Source: Methyloversatilis universalis EHg5
Lineage (GTDB): Bacteria; Pseudomonadota; Gammaproteobacteria; Burkholderiales; Rhodocyclaceae
Direction of reading: 5' to 3'
NCBI RefSeq assembly: GCF_000378945.1
Contig: NZ_KB900539.1
Location: 3,788,588 to 3,852,587 of the forward strand
DNA: 64,000 nucleotides
Below the pieces are notes generated by a model. It did not search any database. It had not been told where the DNA came from and saw nothing but the letters and a program-made list of their open reading frames with translations. Below, one piece after another: positions 30,329 to 39,239 of the stretch. The position numbers and the translations under genes are program-made. How positions within the stretch are numbered: position 1 is the first letter of the stretch; each line of letters starts with the position of its first letter.

Positions 30329-32341
30329 TCAGAAACTGGCCCGCAACCCGGCCATGATGCTGCGGCCGGGCATGGGCGCCAGCCCCTTGAGGAAGGACAC
30401 GTGGTTGCGCGCTTCGGTGTCGAACAGGTTGTTGCCGCGCAGCCAGGCCTCCCAGTTCATGCCGCCCGACCTGAAGTCGTAGCTGGCGAAGGCATTCACC
30501 AGCGCATAGCCGGCGGTTTCGGACTCGCCCGATGCCACCCGGTCCTGCCGGCTCGCGCCCTGCACTTCCATGCGCAGGTTCACTGCCTCGCGATGCCAGT
30601 TCAGCGCCGCCATGCCACGCACCGGCGCGATCCGCGGCAGCGGTTCGCCGGTGTCGCGGTTGGTGGCCCGCACCATGTCGGCCTGAAGATCGAGGTGAAG
30701 CTCGCCGGCGCAGCGGCACAGCAGCAGGTGAGCCTGGGCCTCCATTCCGTAGAACTTCGCCGGCACCGCCTGGTAGGCGAATTCCGGCAGTTCGCCGGCC
30801 GGGTTCAGCAGGCCGTCCTCTTCGCGGTTGCGACCAGTACCGGCCAGCGCGATGTAATTGCCGAAGCGGCTGTAATAGGCGCCGAGGCTGCCGCTGTGCT
30901 CGCCGTATTTCACCCGCAACTGGGCATCGATCGAATTCGACTGTTCTTTCTGCAGACCGGCGCTGCCCACTTCGTAGTTGCCGGTGGCGGCGTGCGGACC
31001 GTTGGCGAACAGTTCGTAGAAAGTGGGCGCGCGTTCGGTATGCGCGAACTGCGACGTGACCGAAAAGGTGTCGTTCAGCGGGTAGATGGCGCCCAGCGCC
31101 GCGCTGCGGGCAGTGAAGCGACGCTCCTGCGCGGGCTCGAAGCGGGGTGCACCGGTGTTCGGATCGTTCGGGCCACCGCCGTCGGTGCCCACCTCGACCC
31201 GCTCCAGCCGGCCGCCGAAGGTGAGCTTGAGCGCACCGATGCGCGTTTCCTCGAACAGGAAGAGCGCGCGGCTGTCGGTGCGGGTCGACGGCACGAAGGC
31301 TTCGTCACCCAGCGCGGAAAAGTCGCTGCTGTCGAACTGGGCGCCGATCACGCCGCGGAAGCGGCCGATTTCGGCATGGCTGGCTTCGACCCGGACGTCG
31401 CTGCCTTTGCTGAAGAAGCGGGTGGCGGGGGTGCCGGCGTCCAGCTCGACATGCTGGTAGTCGGTATGGCCGGCGCGGAATTTCAGGCCGGTGATGAAGC
31501 CGTCCAGATCGCGCGCTTCACCGGCCAGATCCCAGCGCTCGCTGCGCATGTCTATGGTGACGCCGGGCTCGGCCACGGTGCCGTAGGTCGAATCGTAGAT
31601 GCCGTAGGAGGCGCCGATATAGCCCTTGTCACCAGCCCAGGACGCACCGATGCCGCCACCCTCGCTGTCGGCCGCCGAATTGCGCAGGCGGGAGGCACCG
31701 CTGCTGCGCGGAATACGCAGGTCTGACGTGCTGCGGGTAAAACCGTCGGCGTGCAGGTTGAAGCCTTCCTTGCCGAATTCGACCCGGCCGGCCAGTGCGC
31801 GGGTGGAATCGGCACCGCCGACCACGCCATCGACCCGGCCGCTGGCGCCGCTCATGGCCGACTGCGGAATGCGGTTGTCCAGCGTGTTCACCACGCCACC
31901 CATCGCGTTGCCGCCATACATCAGCGCGGCCGGGCCGCGCACCACTTCGACCCGCTCGACCACCAGCGGATCAACCGTGGTGGCATGGTCGAAGGACAGC
32001 GAGGACGCGTCGACGGTGGCGCCGCCATTGCCGAGGATGCGCACGCGGTCGCCGTCCATGCCGCGGATGACCGGGCGGCTGGCGTTCGGGCCGAACCAGG
32101 TCGAGCTGACGCCCGGCAGATTGCCCACGGTTTCGCCCAGCGTGCTGGCGCCGCGCAGCGTAAGGTCGTGGTCGTCCATCACCGATACCGGGCTGACCAG
32201 ATCGGACAGGTCGCTGCCCAGCGGATTACCGGTCACCACCACCGCCGGCAGGGTCTGGATGGACTGCGCGTACACCGGCACGGAAAAGGATGCGGAGGCG
32301 GCCGCCGCAACGGCGCCGCCCAGAAGGCTCTTGAACTGCAT
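30329..32341 (-). CDS. TonB-dependent outer-membrane receptor, ZnuD-like
   Basis: Outer-membrane beta-barrel (670 residues) with signal peptide (SVPVYA-QSI), TonB box-like LPAVVVTGNP, a plug domain (about 40-150; RGMDGDRVRILGNGG, VERVEVVRGPAALMYGGNAMGG) and a barrel ending in the terminal phenylalanine LRASF. The plug signature and overall size fit the zinc receptor family (ZnuD), in line with its neighbours; heme or other ligands are not excluded. Start is the ATG at 32339-32341 after GGGAG. The same-strand order dksA, small CxxC protein, receptor suggests linked expression. Confidence 0.88.
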   Translation of the reverse strand: MQFKSLLGGAVAAAASASFSVPVYAQSIQTLPAVVVTGNPLGSDLSDLVSPVSVMDDHDLTLRGASTLGETVGNLPGVSSTWFGPNASRPVIRGMDGDRVRILGNGGATVDASSLSFDHATTVDPLVVERVEVVRGPAALMYGGNAMGGVVNTLDNRIPQSAMSGASGRVDGVVGGADSTRALAGRVEFGKEGFNLHADGFTRSTSDLRIPRSSGASRLRNSAADSEGGGIGASWAGDKGYIGASYGIYDSTYGTVAEPGVTIDMRSERWDLAGEARDLDGFITGLKFRAGHTDYQHVELDAGTPATRFFSKGSDVRVEASHAEIGRFRGVIGAQFDSSDFSALGDEAFVPSTRTDSRALFLFEETRIGALKLTFGGRLERVEVGTDGGGPNDPNTGAPRFEPAQERRFTARSAALGAIYPLNDTFSVTSQFAHTERAPTFYELFANGPHAATGNYEVGSAGLQKEQSNSIDAQLRVKYGEHSGSLGAYYSRFGNYIALAGTGRNREEDGLLNPAGELPEFAYQAVPAKFYGMEAQAHLLLCRCAGELHLDLQADMVRATNRDTGEPLPRIAPVRGMAALNWHREAVNLRMEVQGASRQDRVASGESETAGYALVNAFASYDFRSGGMNWEAWLRGNNLFDTEARNHVSFLKGLAPMPGRSIMAGLRASF

Positions 32342-32438
32342 GAAATATCTCCCGGCGCCCGCCATGGCGGGCGCGTCCGCGCGGATGGCCGCACGGACAT
32401 GACTGAATCGAATGAAACGCGCCGGACGGCGCGACGGA

Positions 32439-32786
32439 TCAGATCAGCGGAAAGACGGGCGGGCCGTGGGCACACGGCTCAGGCGCGGCCCCATGAACCG
32501 CCACCCGCAGCGAGGCAGCGCGCAGCACATGGGACAGGTCGGCCACCACGGTATCCGGCGCGGTGCCGGAAAACAGCGTAGCCAGGGAATGGGCGGACAG
32601 ACAGTCCGGGCACACCGCCGCATGGGTCGGTGCGCCGTCGTCATCGCTGTCAGCCAGCACCGCCGCGCGCGGCGACAGGTGCTCGAAAGCGTGAACGAGG
32701 GATACGTGCTGCGCCCCGACGAGGCACAGCACGAGCAGGACGAACCGCAGCGGACCGAACCGCAGCGCGGACAGGCGCCTGAACAT
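32439..32786 (-). CDS. Small exported protein with CxxC motif (DUF2946-like)
   Basis: 115-residue protein with a hydrophobic N-terminal signal (FVLLVLCLVGAQHVSLVHA), then AVCPDCLSAHSL and a histidine/cysteine-bearing tail (EPCAHGPPVF). The combination resembles DUF2946-type proteins often found beside TonB receptors for metals; assignment is tentative. Metal handling is an inference from the Cys/His residues and the receptor downstream. Start ATG at 32784-32786; an immediately preceding GTG is possible. Confidence 0.7.
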   Translation of the reverse strand: MFRRLSALRFGPLRFVLLVLCLVGAQHVSLVHAFEHLSPRAAVLADSDDDGAPTHAAVCPDCLSAHSLATLFSGTAPDTVVADLSHVLRAASLRVAVHGAAPEPCAHGPPVFPLI

Positions 32787-32807
32787 CACGTGTGTCCGCG
32801 CCCGGCC

Positions 32808-33245
32808 TCAGTCGCCGTACAGCTTCTGCAGGCGTTCGCGGCGCTCCTGCGCCTCGATCGTCAGCGTCGCGGTCGGACGGGCAAGCAGGCGGCCGATGCC
32901 GATCGGTTCGCCGGTTTCATCGCAATAGCCGTAGTCGCCGTTGTCGATGCGCTCGATCGCCTGTTCGATCTTCTTCAGCAGCTTGCGCTCGCGGTCACGG
33001 GCGCGCAGTTCCAGCGTGTGCTCTTCCTCGACCGTCGCGCGGTCGGCCGGATCGGACACATTGTCCACCTCGCGCATGTGCTCGACGGTTTCGTCGGCCT
33101 TGCGCAGGATGTCGTCGCGCATGCGCGCCAGCAGATCGCGGAAGAACGCGAGCTGCGCTTCGTTCATGTAGTCCTTTTCCGGCATCTTGAGGACGTCGGC
33201 TTCGGTCAGCGGCTTGTCGGCCTTGCTGGCATTCTTGGTGGCCAT
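32808..33245 (-). CDS. dksA: RNA polymerase-binding regulator DksA, single-cysteine type
   Basis: Secondary-channel regulator that works with ppGpp at rRNA, amino-acid and stress promoters. The 145-residue product has the coiled-coil tip DNVSDPADRATVEEEHTLEL and the C-terminal zinc-finger region GYCDETGEPIGIGRLLARPTAT. Of the four zinc cysteines of E. coli DksA only the first remains (positions two to four are T, T and A), so zinc binding should be lost; this C1 type is known in several alpha- and betaproteobacteria. Start ATG at 33243-33245, 9 bases after GGAG. It sits upstream of a putative zinc receptor gene. Confidence 0.93.
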   Translation of the reverse strand: MATKNASKADKPLTEADVLKMPEKDYMNEAQLAFFRDLLARMRDDILRKADETVEHMREVDNVSDPADRATVEEEHTLELRARDRERKLLKKIEQAIERIDNGDYGYCDETGEPIGIGRLLARPTATLTIEAQERRERLQKLYGD

Positions 33246-33343
33246 CCGCATGAACTCCAAGGTTTGGAAAGGCGAAGAGGATACCAATGTTTTGATGAAA
33301 AACCGTCGACCGGATCACTGCCCGGCCACGGTCAGCCCGGTAC

Positions 33344-34558
33344 TCAGCTCACGCGCAGCAGCAGGCCCTTCAGATACTCGCCTTCCGGGAAGGCCAGACC
33401 GACCGGATGGTCGGCCCCCGCAGACAGCCGTCGCAGCACCCGGGCCGACACGCCGGCATCGGCCGCGGCGTCGGCCACGATCTTCTGGAAGAAATCCGGA
33501 TCGACCCCGCCAGAGCAGGAATAGGTCATCAGCAGCCCGCCCGGCGCAAGCAGCCGGAAGCCGAGCAGATTGATGTCCTTGTAGGCGCGGGCGGCCGCCT
33601 TTGCGTGCGCGGCCGACGGTGCGAACTTGGGCGGATCGAGCACGATGAGGTCAAAGCGGCGGCCTTCGGAACGGAAGGTGCGCAGCGCCTGGAACACGTC
33701 GGCTTCCAGCCATTCGGCGCGACCGGCGTCGATCTGCGGGTTGTGGCCGACGTTGCGCTGCGCGGTCGCCAGCGCCGGACCGGACGAATCGATGGACAGC
33801 ACCGAGGCGGCACCGCCGGCCAGCGCGTGCAGCGAAAAACCACCGGTGTAGCAGAAGCAGTTGAGCACCCGGCGCTCGCGCGCAAGTTCGCCACACAGCC
33901 GGCGATTGTCGCGCTGGTCGAGATAGAAACCGGTCTTGTGGCCGCCGGCCACATCGATCTCGATATTCACGTCGCCGGCCACGCCGGGCTCGGCAATCAC
34001 CGGAAAGGGCGGCTCGCCGTCACCGACCAGCCAGCCGCAGCGCGGCTCCAGACCTTCGAGCGCGCGGACGTCGGAATCGGAACGTTCATAGACGCGGGCG
34101 ATGCCGGTCGCGCGCACCAGCGCGTCGGCGATAGCCTGCCGCCACTTTTCGCCGCCGGCGCCGGTGATCTGCAGCACGATCACGTCGGCGTAGCGGTCGG
34201 CGATCACGCCGGGCAGGCCGTCGGACTCGCCGTGCAGCAGCCGCACGCCGCCGCGCGGGCCGAATTCGCCCGCCAGTTCGGGCAGATCGCGTCGCTGTTC
34301 GACCGCACGCGTCACCGTGCGACGGAAGAAGGCGTCGTCGATCGACTCGTCCTCGAAGGTCCACATGCGGGCGCGGATCTGCGACGCCGGCGAGAACGCC
34401 GCGCGGCCCAGCACGCGACCGCTGGCCGCCTGCACCAGCACCGTATCGCCCGGCCGGGCCCGCCCCTCGAGGCGGTCGACCGAACCGGCGAATATCCACG
34501 GGTGGCGGCGCATGACCGAGCGCTCGCGGCCCGGTGCAAGAATCAGGGTGGCACTCAT
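33344..34558 (-). CDS. 23S rRNA (cytosine-5)-methyltransferase RlmI-like
   Basis: SAM-dependent RNA methyltransferase of the RlmI/YccW type (m5C1962 of 23S rRNA in E. coli). The 404-residue product starts with a PUA domain (ATLILAPGRERSVMRRHPWIFAGSV, about 1-80) followed by the catalytic domain with DQRDNRR, VLNCFCYTGGFSLHA (SAM motif I) and the catalytic region IVLDPPKFA with the YSCSG motif. It is flanked upstream (3' of the DUF484 gene) by a cluster of GC hairpins and is probably transcribed alone. Confidence 0.92.
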   Translation of the reverse strand: MSATLILAPGRERSVMRRHPWIFAGSVDRLEGRARPGDTVLVQAASGRVLGRAAFSPASQIRARMWTFEDESIDDAFFRRTVTRAVEQRRDLPELAGEFGPRGGVRLLHGESDGLPGVIADRYADVIVLQITGAGGEKWRQAIADALVRATGIARVYERSDSDVRALEGLEPRCGWLVGDGEPPFPVIAEPGVAGDVNIEIDVAGGHKTGFYLDQRDNRRLCGELARERRVLNCFCYTGGFSLHALAGGAASVLSIDSSGPALATAQRNVGHNPQIDAGRAEWLEADVFQALRTFRSEGRRFDLIVLDPPKFAPSAAHAKAAARAYKDINLLGFRLLAPGGLLMTYSCSGGVDPDFFQKIVADAAADAGVSARVLRRLSAGADHPVGLAFPEGEYLKGLLLRVS

Positions 34559-34580
34559 ACGCTATCCGTCATGACGCTGA

Positions 34581-34942
34581 GCCTGCCGAACAGGCAGGCC
34601 GTGCGAAGCCGGCCCTCCTGAGCGAACACAGTGAGGGCGGGAGCCAACGCGCCGCCCGAAGGGCCGCCCCGAGGGGTGTAGCGGGGGTTTCGGCGAGCAC
34701 TGCTCGCCGCCCGCGCAACCGGTCGGCTGTGCAAAGCCGACCGTGGATGAGCGCAGCCCCCTCGGCGGGGGTGAAGCCGGGGTTTCGCGGCGCAAGCGCC
34801 GCGCCGGCTGAACGGCCCGGCTGTGCAAAGCCGGGCCTCGTACCAAGGGGTTTCGCAGCGCATGCGCTGCGCCTGCCGAACGGGCCGGCTTTGCGAAGCC
34901 GGCCCTCCTGAGCGAACGCAGTGAGCGTGGGGGCCCACACTC
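34581..34942. repeat. Cluster of two-hairpin repeat modules
   Basis: The 384-base gap between rlmI and the DUF484 gene holds no gene but three tandem modules. Each has GGGGTTT, then hairpin H1, an 11-base spacer ending AAC, then hairpin H2. H1 arms lie at 34691-34709, 34787-34802 and 34855-34870; H2 arms at 34721-34742, 34814-34837 and 34882-34905. H2 always has a 6-base loop of form (G/T)TGC(A/G)A, while stems differ but still pair. A fourth, decayed module and the flank CCTCCTGAGCGAAC occur at 34581-34640 as a direct repeat of 34871-34935. The structure resembles REP/BIME elements. Confidence 0.85.
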
Positions 34943-35593
34943 TCAACCCAGCTCGCGAATCAGCGACGCGCCGAGCAGCTCACCGATGCGTTCGAGATAG
35001 AGGGTGCCCATGTCCGGCACGAAGCGGGCGTCGTCGTTGGCGCCCAGCGCCAGCAGGCCGACCACGCGCGCGTCGCGGCGCAGCGGCACCAGTGCGATCG
35101 ACTGCACGCGGGGCGCGGCCTCGCCGAACCAAGCCACCACGCCGAGGTCGTTTACCGGGCCGCAGTAGGGCTGGCGCGCCTCGTTGGCGAACACGCGGAT
35201 GCGCTCGTCCACCGGCTCGAACACCTCGCCTTCGCGGGTCAGCACGCTGTTCCACAGCCGCAGTGCAGTGTGCGGCACCGAAAACCCTTCCGACAGCTGC
35301 TCGCGCAGCGCGCTCATGACCGCATCGAAGCTGCCGGCGCTCATCAGTGCCAGCGACAGCGCATGCACGCGGGTGGAAATGACGTCATTGTCCTCACCGA
35401 AACGCAGCAGTTCGGCCAGCTTCAGTTCCAGCGAGCGGGTCTTTTCGCGCAGCGTCAGGATCTGTCGCTCGGTGATCGAAATCGCCCGGCCGCCATGCGG
35501 ATGCGGCACATTGAGGTGGGCGAGCAGTTCGTGATACTCATCGAAGAACTGCGGATGGTCCTGCAGATAACGCGCGACGTCGTCGGCTCTCAT
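34943..35593 (-). CDS. DUF484 family protein
   Basis: 216-residue cytoplasmic protein: an N-terminal helix-rich segment (VARYLQDHPQFFDEYHELLAHL), a coiled region (ITERQILTLREKTRSLELKL), then a GAF-like fold (about 75-210). DUF484 proteins usually sit between dapF and xerC; here dapF is adjacent but rlmI lies where xerC would be. Biochemical role unknown. It starts 7 bases after dapF and its stop codon is directly followed by a repeat element. Confidence 0.88.
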   Translation of the reverse strand: MRADDVARYLQDHPQFFDEYHELLAHLNVPHPHGGRAISITERQILTLREKTRSLELKLAELLRFGEDNDVISTRVHALSLALMSAGSFDAVMSALREQLSEGFSVPHTALRLWNSVLTREGEVFEPVDERIRVFANEARQPYCGPVNDLGVVAWFGEAAPRVQSIALVPLRRDARVVGLLALGANDDARFVPDMGTLYLERIGELLGASLIRELG

Positions 35594-35600
35594 GGGGGTG

Positions 35601-36430
<830 letters not shown>

Positions 36431-36434
<4 letters not shown>

Positions 36435-36868
36435 TCGGTCACCATCGTGCTGTAGTCGCGCCACACGCAGCGGTCCATCACCACGGTCAGGCCGGCCGCC
36501 TGCGCGCGCAGCGCAGCCGCTTCGTCGATCACGCCGTCCTGCAGCCACACGGCCGGCAGGCCCAGCGCGATCGCCTGGTCGACGAACTCGCCGACGCGGT
36601 CGGCGGCGATGAACAGATCGACCAGATCGATCTGGCTGCGCAGGTCGTCCGGAATGTCGGCCAGCGAGGCATAGGCCTTTTCGCCCAGCACCTGATCGAC
36701 TGCCGGCCGCACCGGCACGATGCGCCAGCCGAAGCGCTGCATGCCGCGCGCGACGCGATGACTGGGACGGGATTCGATCGGGGACAGGCCGACCACGGCT
36801 GCCGTGCGCACGCCACGCAACAGGTCAGCGATGGCCTGCGGCGCAGGATTCGTGAACATGGCCGTCAT
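36431..36868 (-). CDS. CoA-binding domain protein (YccU-like)
   Basis: 145-residue cytoplasmic protein with a Rossmann CoA-binding fold: [16 protein letters not shown] near the N-terminus, [36 protein letters not shown] and [16 protein letters not shown], then the MDRCVWRDY motif. Function in this family is unsettled. It overlaps the acyltransferase gene upstream (ATGA) and dapF downstream (ATGA), giving strict translational coupling across all three. Confidence 0.9.
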
Positions 36869-37740
36869 TCTACCGCCGCCGGCCGCTCGACACCGGGCGG
36901 CCGCTTGTAGCGCTTGTAGCCCCAGATGTACTGCGCCGGGTACCGCCGCACCAGCGCCTCGACATTGCGGTTGATCGCATCGACCCGCTGCACCGTATCG
37001 CCCTCGACCGGCAGTCCGGGTTCGATGAAATGGACGTGATAGCCCCGGCCGTGCGGCAGCCGCTCGGCGAACACCATGACAGTGCCGGCGGCGATCGAGG
37101 TCAGCCGGGCAGCCAGGGTCATGGTGTAGGCCGGACGGCCGAAGAAATCCGCCCACAGGCCTTCGCCGTTGGCCGGCACCTGATCCGGCAGGATGCCCAC
37201 CAGTCCGCCGTCCTTCAGCGTGCGCAGCAGGCGCCGTACGCCGCTGCCGTCGGCCGCCGCCAGCGATACGCCGTCGCCCTCGCGCCCGCGCGCCATCACC
37301 GGCGCAAGCCAGGCCTGGCGCGGCGCGCGATACAGCACGGTAATCGGGATGCGCGAACCGATCAGCCGGGCGGCGATCTCAAACGCCCCCATGTGCGGCG
37401 TCAGCAGCACCACGCCTCGGCCGCTGGCGTGCAGACGCTCGACCGTTTCCCAGCCGCTCACCTGTACCACCGCGCGCAGCACCTCGGCGCGCGGCCGCAG
37501 CCACAGCCAGGGCAGCTCCAGCATGGTGCGGCCGGAATGGGCCGCCGCATCGCGGATCAGCGCGGCATCGGCCTGCGGCACGGCGCCGGCGAGGTTGCGG
37601 TCGAATTCCCGGCGGAACTTGGCCGAGCGTGCGTGCATCAGACGGCCGGCCGCCGCCCCGACGGCCTGCAGCGTGCGCAGCGGAAGGAGTGACAGCAGCC
37701 GGAAGGCACCCGTGGCCAGACGGCTCGCGAGGTCGGACAT
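36865..37740 (-). CDS. Lipid A biosynthesis lauroyl/myristoyl acyltransferase family (LpxL/LpxM)
   Basis: Inner-membrane acyltransferase of 291 residues that adds secondary acyl chains to lipid A. The N-terminus is hydrophobic (FRLLSLLPLRTLQAVGAAAG); the catalytic HxxxxE motif is TPHMGAFE (about residue 115), followed by PITVLYRAP, GILPDQVPANGEG with the second conserved block, and QYIWGYKRYKRPP at the end. Which acyl position or chain it uses cannot be told. First gene of its operon and divergent from metK. Confidence 0.9.
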   Translation of the reverse strand: MSDLASRLATGAFRLLSLLPLRTLQAVGAAAGRLMHARSAKFRREFDRNLAGAVPQADAALIRDAAAHSGRTMLELPWLWLRPRAEVLRAVVQVSGWETVERLHASGRGVVLLTPHMGAFEIAARLIGSRIPITVLYRAPRQAWLAPVMARGREGDGVSLAAADGSGVRRLLRTLKDGGLVGILPDQVPANGEGLWADFFGRPAYTMTLAARLTSIAAGTVMVFAERLPHGRGYHVHFIEPGLPVEGDTVQRVDAINRNVEALVRRYPAQYIWGYKRYKRPPGVERPAAVE

Positions 37741-37790
37741 GGACAGGAAGCTGGGTACGCGAATATTGCAGAACGCGGTAGACTACTGTT

Positions 37791-37850
37791 TCCGCCGAGT
37801 TAAACGAGACAACTTGCAGGGCGGCCTACAAATACTGCTAAAGCGTCGCC
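37791..37850 (+). promoter_or_regulatory. SAM-II type riboswitch aptamer upstream of metK
   Basis: The metK leader aligns with the SAM-II (metA motif) class: P1 stem CCGCC (37792-37796) with GGCGG (37820-37824); inside the P1 loop the conserved A-rich segment GAGTTAAACG and TTGCA; then the 3' joining segment TACAAATACTGCTAAAG with the invariant GCTAAA (37837-37842), and a tail GCGTCGCC able to pair as a pseudoknot with ACG of the loop. SAM-II aptamers bind S-adenosylmethionine and repress translation of methionine/SAM genes. This fits exactly with metK, whose product makes SAM. By-eye comparison with remembered SAM-II sequences, not a covariance search. Confidence 0.78.
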
Positions 37851-37908
37851 TGCTCGCTTCCCGGAGCCGGTTCGACGAACCGCAACAGGGAAGTTTGATA
37901 GGAGCAGG
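37849..37908 (+). promoter_or_regulatory. Expression platform masking the metK ribosome binding site
   Basis: Directly after the aptamer, CCTGCTC (37849-37855) pairs perfectly with GAGCAGG (37902-37908), which overlaps the AGGAG ribosome binding site of metK (37900-37904). Nested inside are a 6-bp stem CTTCCC / GGGAAG and a hairpin CGGTTC-GAC-GAACCG (37868-37882). The aptamer tail and the first strand abut at 37849, so ligand binding could switch exposure of the site. Confidence 0.65.
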
Positions 37909-37911
37909 TGC

Positions 37912-39075
37912 ATGTCAGAGTATTTCTTCACTTCGGAATCGGTGTCCGAAGGCCATCCGGACAAGGTGTCCGACCAGATTTCCGACGCCATTCTCGACGC
38001 CATCCTGGCGCAGGACCCGACCGCCCGCGTCGCCGCCGAAACGCTGTGCAATACCGGTCTCGTCGTGCTGGCCGGTGAAATCACCACCACCGCCAACGTC
38101 GATTACATCCACGTCGCACGCGACACGATCAAGCGTATCGGCTACGACAACACCGAATACGGCATCGACTACAAGGGCTGCGCGGTGCTGGTGGCCTACG
38201 ACAAGCAGAGCCCGGACATCGCACAGGGCGTAGACCGCGCCAGCGACGACTACCTGAACCAGGGTGCCGGCGACCAGGGCCTGATGTTCGGCTACGCCTG
38301 CGACGAAACGCCGGTGCTGATGCCGCTGGCGCTGCACCTGTCGCACCGTCTGGTCGAACGCCAGGCTCACCTGCGCAAGGACGGCCGCCTGCCCTGGCTG
38401 CGCCCGGACGCCAAGAGCCAGGTCACCATCCGCTACGTCGACGGCAAGCCGGAGCGCATCGACACCGTGGTGCTGTCCACCCAGCATGCCCCGGACATGT
38501 CGCTGGAAGCGATCCGCGAAGCGGTGATCGAAGACATCATCAAGCCGGTGCTGCCGCCGGAACTGGTGAAGGGCGAAATCAAGTATCTGGTGAACCCGAC
38601 CGGCCGCTTCGTCATCGGCGGCCCGCAGGGCGACTGCGGCCTGACCGGCCGCAAGATCATCGTCGACACCTACGGCGGTGCCGCACCGCACGGCGGCGGC
38701 GCCTTTTCCGGCAAGGATCCGTCCAAGGTCGACCGCTCGGCCGCCTACGCCGGCCGCTACGTGGCGAAAAACATCGTCGCCGCCGGCCTCGCGTCGAAGT
38801 GCCAGGTGCAGGTGAGCTACGCCATTGGCGTCGCCCAGCCGACCTCGGTCATGGTCGAAACCTTCGGCACCGGCAAGATTTCGAACGAAAAGCTGACCGA
38901 ACTGGTGAAGCGCCACTTCGACCTGCGTCCGAAGGGCATCGTGCAGATGCTGGACCTGCTTCGCCCGATCTACCAGAAGACCGCCGCCTACGGCCACTTC
39001 GGCCGCGACGAGCCGGAATTCACCTGGGAAGCGACCGACAAGGCCGCCGCGCTGCGGGCCGACGCCGGGCTCTGA
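37912..39075 (+). CDS. metK: S-adenosylmethionine synthetase
   Basis: Makes SAM from methionine and ATP. The 387-residue product has [17 protein letters not shown] at the N-terminus, [12 protein letters not shown], the glycine-rich [19 protein letters not shown] and [15 protein letters not shown]. The ATG at 37912 follows AGGAG. Expression is probably set by the SAM-II riboswitch in its leader, giving direct product feedback. Followed by a strong hairpin and then a compositionally different gene. Confidence 0.98.
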   Translation: MSEYFFTSESVSEGHPDKVSDQISDAILDAILAQDPTARVAAETLCNTGLVVLAGEITTTANVDYIHVARDTIKRIGYDNTEYGIDYKGCAVLVAYDKQSPDIAQGVDRASDDYLNQGAGDQGLMFGYACDETPVLMPLALHLSHRLVERQAHLRKDGRLPWLRPDAKSQVTIRYVDGKPERIDTVVLSTQHAPDMSLEAIREAVIEDIIKPVLPPELVKGEIKYLVNPTGRFVIGGPQGDCGLTGRKIIVDTYGGAAPHGGGAFSGKDPSKVDRSAAYAGRYVAKNIVAAGLASKCQVQVSYAIGVAQPTSVMVETFGTGKISNEKLTELVKRHFDLRPKGIVQMLDLLRPIYQKTAAYGHFGRDEPEFTWEATDKAAALRADAGL

Positions 39076-39096
39076 CCCGGGCACCTCCTTGGAGGT

Positions 39097-39129
39097 TGAC
39101 GGCAGGGTTGCTGCACAGCCCTGCCGTCA
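39097..39129 (+). terminator. Hairpin terminator after metK
   Basis: Perfect 11-bp stem TGACGGCAGGG / CCCTGCCGTCA with an 11-base loop, 22 bases past the metK stop; followed by GTCTGTTGTCG, only weakly T-rich. A smaller hairpin ACCTCC-TT-GGAGGT directly precedes it. Confidence 0.6.
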
Positions 39130-39156
39130 GTCTGTTGTCGATGCAGCGCGAAGCAC

Positions 39157-39187
39157 TTCGCATATGAATGAAAAATGCATATGCGAA
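39157..39187. promoter_or_regulatory. Inverted repeat upstream of the DUF3857 gene
   Basis: Perfect 10-bp inverted repeat TTCGCATATG / CATATGCGAA around an 11-base A-rich spacer, 53 bases before the TTG start of the next gene. It is the only AT-rich stretch in this region. The spacing (21 bp centre to centre, two helical turns) fits a dimeric repressor operator; a hairpin in RNA is the alternative. Confidence 0.5.
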
Positions 39188-39239
39188 AATTTCCGTTTAG
39201 CCCACTGAGTCGCACTGCCGGCCGGAACGGAGAGAGCTT

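Noticed and set aside
30329-32341. Heme or siderophore receptor assignment
   Set aside because: No FRAP/NPNL heme motif was seen, and plug signature and neighbours fit a zinc-type receptor better, although ligand identity stays open.
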